Shown here: positions 57,901-64,000 of the stretch, one piece after another
Layout: every line of letters starts with the position of its first letter
Position numbering within the stretch: the stretch's first letter is position 1
Origin: Coprinellus micaceus
Lineage: Eukaryota; Basidiomycota; Agaricomycetes; Agaricales; Psathyrellaceae
Assembly (NCBI GenBank): GCA_951394405.1
Contig: OX596341.1
Location: 558,001-622,000 of the forward strand
Length of the DNA: 64,000 nt
Direction of reading: 5' to 3'
Program-made: the position numbers and the translations under genes
Notes under the pieces: model-generated
The model's input: only the letters and a program-made list of their open reading frames with translations
Told to the model about the DNA's origin: nothing
The model's database searches: none

Positions 57901-60732
57901 GCCTTCTGTGGCCTGTCGTCGAAGTCCATGCTGACTTCTCCTCTTAGACCAGATCCTGATGTCGCATCTCCCTCCTAGGATGGACCAGATGCCGTCGAGG
58001 GAGCACGTCTCCGGGAGCACCATCGGAGTTGGGAGCTTGCCCGGCCAGAGGACCGAGAAGGGCGTCGCATTGACTCCCGAGGAGAGGCAGCATCCTGCTG
58101 GTACGCTTCCGTCTACCCTACTCTGCGGTCGCCACTCACCCCTGCGACAGACCAAATCCTCATGCGCAAGACCAAGCAGCGACCCCCTTTTGGGAAAGGT
58201 GGGCATGGGCACTCGAGGCGAAAATCTGAAGGTCTGTATTCTTCGCTTTCTCTTTTCGGGGGTGCTTCTATTGACACGATGTACCTATGCGTAGCGGGAA
58301 ATGCGGCCCATGCCCACACGAGCGGATTCCAGACCAGATCACCTGAGGGACAGGCTCAGAGGAGGAGGGGTGAGAAGACTGAGGAGGGTGAGAAGCAGGA
58401 ACAAGGCGCTGAGGGAGGGGCGGCGGGTCTGGCGCCCAAGCCGTCTGTGCATGGTAGACCGTCGTCTGGCCAGCAACAGAAGGCTCAGGCTAGTCAACCT
58501 CAAGCCCAACAGGAGCAACAGCGTCCCAGTGTTCAGCGCTCCGAATCCGACGTGATGATCGAGGAGGAGAGGAAGCGCGTCGAACATCACTTCGAGATGG
58601 CGCGTAGGGCGGCCGAGATGGTGGGTGTTGGAATGACCACTGCTGTCGAGGGCGTGGGGAGTGTCGTCACTGGGATCACCGCTCCTCTTCACCACCAGCC
58701 TCAGACTCGTGAGTCGATGGAGGCGGATAGGGCCAGGGCTGAGCAGAGAGGGGAGATGATGAGGAATACGATGGAGAGGTTTGAGACTAGTATCGAGGGG
58801 GTCGGGAATAGGGTTAGGCATGCGTTTGGGTGGGATCATTCTGCTGGAACGACTGCTCCTCCTTCCGCGAGTGGTGGCCCTACGTCTCAGGGGACAGCCC
58901 CCACCCCTGCATCCCAGTCCGATGTGCCTCACACCGGTCCTGCTCCGAAGACCATGCCGAGTGGGGGCGCCTTGGGCGACGAGTGGAGGCAACAGAAGCA
59001 GCGCGAGCAAGCGGAGAGGAAGAAGTCTCAGGAGCAGCAGGCTCAGTTGGATAAGGCTCTGGAGGCCGATAAGGAGCGAGCTCGGCGTGGGAGCGGGAGT
59101 GGGGGTGGTCCACATACCGAGCACTGGTTAGCTCAGTCGACGGTGGAGAAGGTCCAAGGGGGTGTCAGCGCCGCCGCCGAAGGTGTGGGGAAGGGCGTTG
59201 GCGATGTGGGCCACGCTCTTGAGGATATGGGGCATCGCGTCGGCGATATGGGGCACCGATGGTGGGAGTCGATGGGGAAGCACCCTGGTGGAGGACCGCA
59301 TCCTGGCTCTGACGCCGCCCAGCAGACCGCGAAGAGGGCTCCCACCCTAAGTAACATAACTATGCCGAGCGGAGGACATAGCCCGACTGGAGGGACGCAC
59401 GCAGTGCATTCGAACTTGAGCCCCACTGCCCCAGAGTTCGTTCCGTCTCACTCACGGGGTGTCGGTCAACAGCACGAGGAGCAGGCTGGGAACGAAAGTA
59501 GCTGGTGGCCTCACGTCGGTCCCGCACCTCCGTTGTCAGACGTCGTGAAGGATGTGCGGGAGAAGGTCGAAGGGTATCTTCGTGAGTTCTTTGCCTTCCT
59601 TCCTCCGTTGGTGAGCCGGAGCTAATAAAGGTTCCTCCTGTGACGTAGACTTGGGGCATGGAGAAGAGGGGCAGCCTCGGCCCCAGCAGGATAAAGGAGG
59701 CGAGACACGCCGTGCCCCTCCCCCCTTATCCGCAACCCCCACCATGGACAAGCTAGCTGGACATGCTACTCGCGCTTCCGATAAGGGCGGAAAGGTGTCT
59801 GACCGCGCTTCCGACAATTTTGAGAACGTCGATCGTGGCACAACTGACGACGCAGCCGCTAGGGAGGGTGACGACGATACGTTGAGGAGCGTCCGTGAGG
59901 CGGAGGACTTGCTCAGGCGCGCTGCGAGGGAGGGGCAGAAGGCTGGCGTCGTCCTTACGGCGCCGACCTCCGCTTCCAAGAAGGGCAAGCCCGCACCTCC
60001 CCTTCCTAAGCGCCATGTCAGCGACAGTACCCTGCAGAAGCAAGCTGGAGCTGAGGGCGAGGTGACGACCCTCGAGTCTAGTGGAAACCTCGGTTCCGTC
60101 AAAGCTCCCCTAGGCATGCCCACCCGCCAGAAGCAGAGGCAGACGAGCATCCCGTCCAATCTCCACGAGCAATACTTCATGACGGCGGGGAAGGAGGGTG
60201 AGGTGACAACGCTTGGAGGAACGGGTGATCTCGGGGTTTTGGGGGGTAAGGAGACGCTGAAGGGAGTTGGAGGCGTTGAATTCAGCACGCAGCCCGGAGA
60301 GGGAGGGGTACTTCCTGGCTACCCGACCTCTCAAGGTATGAGCCAGATGGTGCAGCAGCGGATGGCTGACGACCAGGCCAGGCAGGCTAGGGCTGGCGGT
60401 ACGTGCACTTATCTCCTCTTTCTACCGCTCTTCTGACTGTGACTTTAGGCAAACAAGGCGCTGAGACGACCGCGAGCGCTCTCAAGGGTGCCCCACACCT
60501 TGAGTCTGGACTTGGTCCATCGAGGGGCAGGGTGTCGAGGGCTGAGTCGGACATCAGCGTTCAGGCTGTTCATGGCTCGACGACGGATTTGGGCACCGAG
60601 AAATTCACGGGGAACAAGACTCCTCGCTCAGGATCCAAGGGGTCTCCGATGGATATGCTAGGTGCTCCCGTTTCCAAGCACGATCAACCCCAGCAGGGTT
60701 ATGGGTATCGCCAGCCCGCGCAGAGGAACTAA
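54975..60732 (+). CDS. Giant modular SLPG/LPEER repeat protein, about 1568 aa
   Basis: Fourteen exons: 54975-55260, 55320-55886, 56035-56151, 56292-56432, 56560-56691, 56775-57257, 57312-57452, 57508-57639, 57723-57875, 57948-58100, 58151-58231, 58295-59581, 59649-60398 and 60449-60732. All 13 introns are phase 1 and the total closes in frame. Nine modules of the form (P)SGSxxGVGSLPGxxxExGVAxLPEER lie in exons 2 (two), 4, 5, 6, 7, 8, 9 and 10. Exon 3 is His/Lys-rich, exon 6 ends in a KDKDKDKGKG tract, and exons 12-14 are LEA-like and disordered (AAAEGVGKGVGDVG, RVGDMGHRWWES, REAEDLLRRAAREG). There is no signal peptide or catalytic motif. The likely role is stress protection or scaffolding, inferred from composition. 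The 63-nt intron 11 is in frame and stop-free. Confidence 0.8.
56292..58100 (+). repeat. Intragenic exon-block duplication (exons 4-6 to 7-9, and 9 to 10)
   Basis: Exons 4 and 7 are both 141 nt (KIDLPLEEEPSGS and KVDLPLKEELSGS). Exons 5 and 8 are both 132 nt (SLFMPTTEDI and ALYMPSTEDQ, both ending LFPAG). Exons 6, 9 and 10 share SHLPPRxDQxP, and 9 and 10 are both 153 nt. Since every intron is phase 1, each exon can be copied without shifting the frame. Confidence 0.8.
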
Positions 60733-62356
60733 GCATCTCGTTGATGATGCCCTCTTGCTTTACGGTCAGTTGTATCATTTGACTATTTCTCAGTCTCGTC
60801 GCGTTTTCGAGTTCGAATGTGCACCGTGTCGCTGTTGCCCTCGTCGCGTTTCTGTCTGTCTGTTTCATCGAGCATAGTTGCCCAATGTGTGTATTTGTAT
60901 CTCGGCCCCGTACCGTTACAACCAATGTATTATGTAGAACTACTTGAATAAATCTTTCCTTTCTCCCTCTCGAATGCGTTGGACCGAAGGACCTTCGTCG
61001 TCGTCCTCAACGATAGGTTGATGCGTTGATATCGGGGTCATCCCATTCATTCCTCCTTTCGCCCGAACCACCATGACCTCAATCCAAAAGATTCACCCCA
61101 TCTCTCATTCCCCTCGACCGACGTTTGGTGGCCTGAGGGAGAGCCACAAACCTGGCGGTAAGAGGTGTCTCATTCATGCATTCAAGTCCTTGGGCCTGCC
61201 GATTCCTCGCGCTATCGCTGGCACTGGGTGTTAACTGTGCGCAACTGGATGTTGCAACGGCGCGGAAAGTAAGGCACCATCGCACCCACTCAGCGCTCAG
61301 TAATCAAGTTAATGACGTTCTTCTCCAAGCTATTCAGCTGCTCACGCCTAGTGGTGTATTTCAGCCGACAGGTCCGGCGTTTTGAGCACTACACCCGCAA
61401 AAGGTAGTTTACTTTATGGGTTTGTGGGCAGCTCACCAGAGCGAGATGATTACCCATGCATTCACACCATGAGTCCACGACTAAGTAGGTAGGCTGTTCT
61501 GATAATAACATGGTGAGATCGTACCGCCCTAAGTCAGTGGACCTACTAACGAGCCCGTTCAGGTACTACCCCCTCGCCATGTCAAGGCGGAGGTGAATTG
61601 CGAATCCCTCCATCCACCTAGTATTCAACGGCTCGTGTACTGACCTTAGGACGTGGCTTGCCGACCCCCGATCTGGGCGAGCTCCCCGCTTTCAGCTCGA
61701 AACACGCTTAACACCTGGCACCCTATCGACCTTCAGGTTTACCCAGAGCCCGCCAGTCCAACTCCAATTGATAGTCATCGCGAAGGCGCTGCGGCCTTGG
61801 GTAGATTTTTCGCAACGTCACGGGCCCCATGCCCTAAGTATCGGAGTCAAAGGACAGGTAAATCCATACTTCATTCCAGTAACCGTGAGCAACTTCTCTC
61901 GAGTCTCTGCCCTGAGCGCTAATCGCAAAATGATCTTCAGGAACGGAATCCTCCCGCAATGCGGTATTTCATGTACTCTGATCGACTCTGCTCTCATTCC
62001 GCTGAAGGGTTTGTTGCACTTTGATTCGTTGCACTCAGCGCTAACCTGCCTTGTGTCCGCAGCCCGATGACTTGTATTTGCGCCGTTAGGAGGGATCCCC
62101 TCGTTCCTTTTTGCCTGAGCGATATGCATCGATATTTATCACCACAGAAGCCACCGGAATCAATGACCCTTGGGGTCGCATGCACTGATACAGCAGGCCG
62201 GAATTCCACCGTCTTATATTTGAATCCAGAAGGCTGCTTCCGAGGCTGGTTCTCTTCGTTATCCCCGCCTCTTCCATCCAAGTACGGTACGTCCGTCATC
62301 TTGATAGCTTCTCGCGAACTCATGGCCCAAGAATTGGTCTATGATTTCAATAGCTC
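60733..62356. other. Intergenic, no gene seen
   Basis: 1.6 kb with short frames on both strands, none supported by family or splice evidence. Confidence 0.45.
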
Positions 62357-63588
62357 ATGGCGAACGCACGAGAGCAGCTAGCGCTTGCCGCAGTACACAC
62401 GATCTATAGTATCACTGTGGTCTCTTTCGTCGCTATAGGTCAGCCCTCAAACAGGCAGAGCTCGTATCACACTGCTCACCGCTCCCAAGGCATCCAGCTA
62501 TTCGTGTGCAGTTATGGCCTCGCGCTCTTCCTCGAGACTCCAAAGCATATTCGCAAGGGACGCACGCCATACATCATCATCAGCTGGATTATCTTCACCC
62601 TGTTCTGCCTTGCCCAGACGGGTGACGCGTACCAGATGTTCGAGATTCTCTACCATAGTGCACCAGATGACCCCCTGGATGTCCTGAGGTTGAGACATAA
62701 CGATGACCACGCGTGGTGGAGGCTAAGTTCGACGTTTTGCATCTACGTTGTGAACTGGATTGCGGATGGCTTGCTGGTCGGTTACCCCGGGTCCTTCTTG
62801 AAAGAGTGGAAACTTACCGTTTGTCGCTAGGTTTACCGCTGCTACATCATCTGGACTGATAAGCGCTGGGTCTGCATCCTCCCATTCCTCACGTACCTCT
62901 CCTCCATCGCTATGGCTATCGTGACCTTCGTTTCCATCCGCAGCTCCACCTCTATCTTCGCCCGCATCAACACCAAAGCCCTCTCCTCCTGGATCTACCT
63001 TAGTGTCGGCGTTAACTTCCTTGTCACCGCCCTAATAACCTTCCGCCTCCTCTGCCTCCGCAGGCAGATGGCACAATTCATGCCCGTGAGTGAGCTGAGG
63101 GTGTACTTGGGGGTGGTGGCGATCCTAGTGGAGAGCGCGGTACCGCTGACACTGACGGGGTTGGTATTCGCGACGGTGTCGAACCCGAAGACTGTGCAGG
63201 AGAGGATTCCCAATGGGATGTTCCTAGTCCTTTGGTTTTCGTTGAACGTGAGGCTGGTCCTCCCTTTAATATAACAAAGAGAGGAGATAGAACGCTGAAC
63301 CCACGATTTGTGTAGGCGATATGCCCGCAAACGATTATATTTCGAGTGACTACGGGTCGCTCGTGGCTACGACACCCAGAGGCCCGCACAAATACGAGCA
63401 ACCGCACAGAGACGGCCATGACCAACATAGCCTTTACGCGAGAAAGGGAGACAGGGATCTCAGACGGGGGGTCGTGCCCCTTCGATAAAATGGAGTCGCC
63501 TCAGGACGAGAAGGTCCTGGACACTGAAAATCCAATTATTGATGTGCGAAGAGGAGATCCGGCGGGGGTATCGGCTTCGGGTGCTTAA
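62357..63588 (+). CDS. Seven-helix integral membrane protein (fungal GPCR-like)
   Basis: Exons 62357-62438, 62490-62776, 62831-63247 and 63316-63588 close in phase and give 352 aa. Hydrophobic segments in order: LALAAVHTIYSITVVSFVAI, GIQLFVCSYGLALF, IIISWIIFTLFCLAQTG, FCIYVVNWIADGLL, ILPFLTYLSSIAMAIVTFV, WIYLSVGVNFLVTALITF, and YLGVVAILVESAVPLTLTGL to MFLVLWFSLN. The motif DGLLVYRCYIIWTDKRW spans an intron and is typical of a large agaricomycete family of unknown receptors. The cytoplasmic tail is Ser/Thr- and acid-rich. Ligand and coupling are unknown. The start at 62357 gives almost no tail before helix 1, so an upstream exon is possible. Confidence 0.82.
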
Positions 63589-63600
63589 GAATCGACGAAG

Positions 63601-63660
63601 AAAATAACTGGGGCCGGAGAGTGCGACAAGGAGAATAACTGGAACTGAAGAGTACGACAA
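63601..63660. repeat. Tandem pair of about 30-bp units
   Basis: AATAACTGG...GAGAGTGCGACAAGG is followed at once by AATAACTGG...AAGAGTACGACAAGG, just after the stop of the membrane protein gene. Confidence 0.6.
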
Positions 63661-63964
63661 GGATAAACTGTACTATATTGTATGTAATAATAATTCGACC
63701 AGCACTTGAGGTCGAGAACAGATGTCGGGTAACTCACCCCGTTTTCCTCACTCTGGAGCGAATTCTCGTCCCCCCGCATACGAAATGAAGCGATAGAGCC
63801 TATTCCTCTCCTCAAATCGCTAATGCACCTTCCACGTCGCTATTCTGAGGAGTCATGTGCCTTGGGCCCCACGCTGTCCTGGGCGCCTATTTTGCAGCGT
63901 AGTGCCCAGGAACTCTTTTTGGCTTTTTTGGCTTTAGATTACTGGAGACGGCTTTTCCCTCATC
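63661..63964. other. Intergenic with a dispersed-repeat core
   Basis: No gene seen. GGGCGCCTATTTTGCAGCG near 63888 matches the core of the dispersed family at 48.4, 49.8 and 52.3 kb. Confidence 0.4.
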
Positions 63965-64000
63965 GGTTCGGTGGCGTAGTTGGTTATCGCATCTGTCTAA
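63965..64000 (+). tRNA. tRNA-Val (AAC), cut by the window end
   Basis: The first 36 nt of a tRNA: acceptor strand GGTTCGG, TG, D arm GCG...CGC with GGTT loop, then TCTGT as the 5' side of the anticodon stem and loop start CTAA. With the next base expected to be C, the anticodon reads AAC (Val). The 3' half lies outside. Confidence 0.75.

Noticed and set aside
58339..59124. 261-codon minus-strand frame, Leu-rich
   Set aside because: Antisense of the Gln/Glu-rich exon 12 of the repeat gene, which naturally reads as Leu runs.
1..64000. CRISPR array, rRNA, operon-type ribosome binding sites, secondary-metabolite core genes
   Set aside because: No regularly spaced direct repeats, no rRNA signatures and no PKS/NRPS motifs; gene structure is eukaryotic.

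Overview
The window looks like nuclear DNA of a filamentous basidiomycete, most likely an Agaricomycete. Genes carry many short introns (about 45-80 nt, GT-AG, with CTAAC/CTGAC-like branch sites). There are unspliced tRNA genes, TATA boxes 60-110 nt upstream of several starts, and families typical of these fungi: expanded F-box-like genes, a TKL kinase with an MLKL-like head, an intron-rich metacaspase, a WOPR regulator, DML1/Misato, a GT8 enzyme and a seven-helix membrane protein. I saw no CRISPR array, rRNA, prophage or intact transposon. All exon models were made by eye from splice consensus, reading-phase continuity and comparison between paralogs.

1-24.9 kb is an F-box-like gene nursery. 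It holds three clean copies (6959-8544 +, 10918-12402 +, 19767-21402 -), one copy whose second splice donor is mutated (22780-24250 -), two frameshifted copies (1-1130 +, 5293-6937 -), a stub with stops (12925-13105 +) and a 3' exon remnant (24542-24889 -). Two paralogous two-exon genes of unknown function (9398-9972 -, 21843-22598 +) each lie head to head with an F-box gene. Between them are a Ser/Pro-rich protein, a type II membrane methyltransferase-like protein, two unknown genes and two identical tRNA-Asp(GTC) genes in opposite orientation.

26.5-37.9 kb holds an LEA-like Ala-rich protein with a CRE-like site and TATA box, a 10-exon metacaspase whose exons are too short to show as long ORFs, and a 12-exon kinase of about 1337 aa with an MLKL-like helical head and an unassigned C-terminal domain. 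The metacaspase and kinase are divergent, 3 kb apart, and could both act in regulated cell death.

39.5-46.3 kb holds the WOPR regulator, a probable broken gene of unknown family, DML1/Misato (11 exons) and an unresolved coding region. 46.3-55 kb is repeat-rich: two tiny three-exon paralogs (66 and 76 aa), tandem, inverted and dispersed repeats, tRNA-Arg(ACG), an acidic Ser-rich protein with a degenerate second copy, and the GT8 glycosyltransferase.

55-60.7 kb is one 14-exon gene (about 1568 aa) with nine copies of a GVGSLPG...GVALLPEER module. All its introns are phase 1, and blocks of exons have been duplicated. The same SLPG/LPEE signature, weaker, occurs in the LEA-like protein 28 kb upstream. 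A seven-helix membrane protein and the start of tRNA-Val(AAC) close the window.
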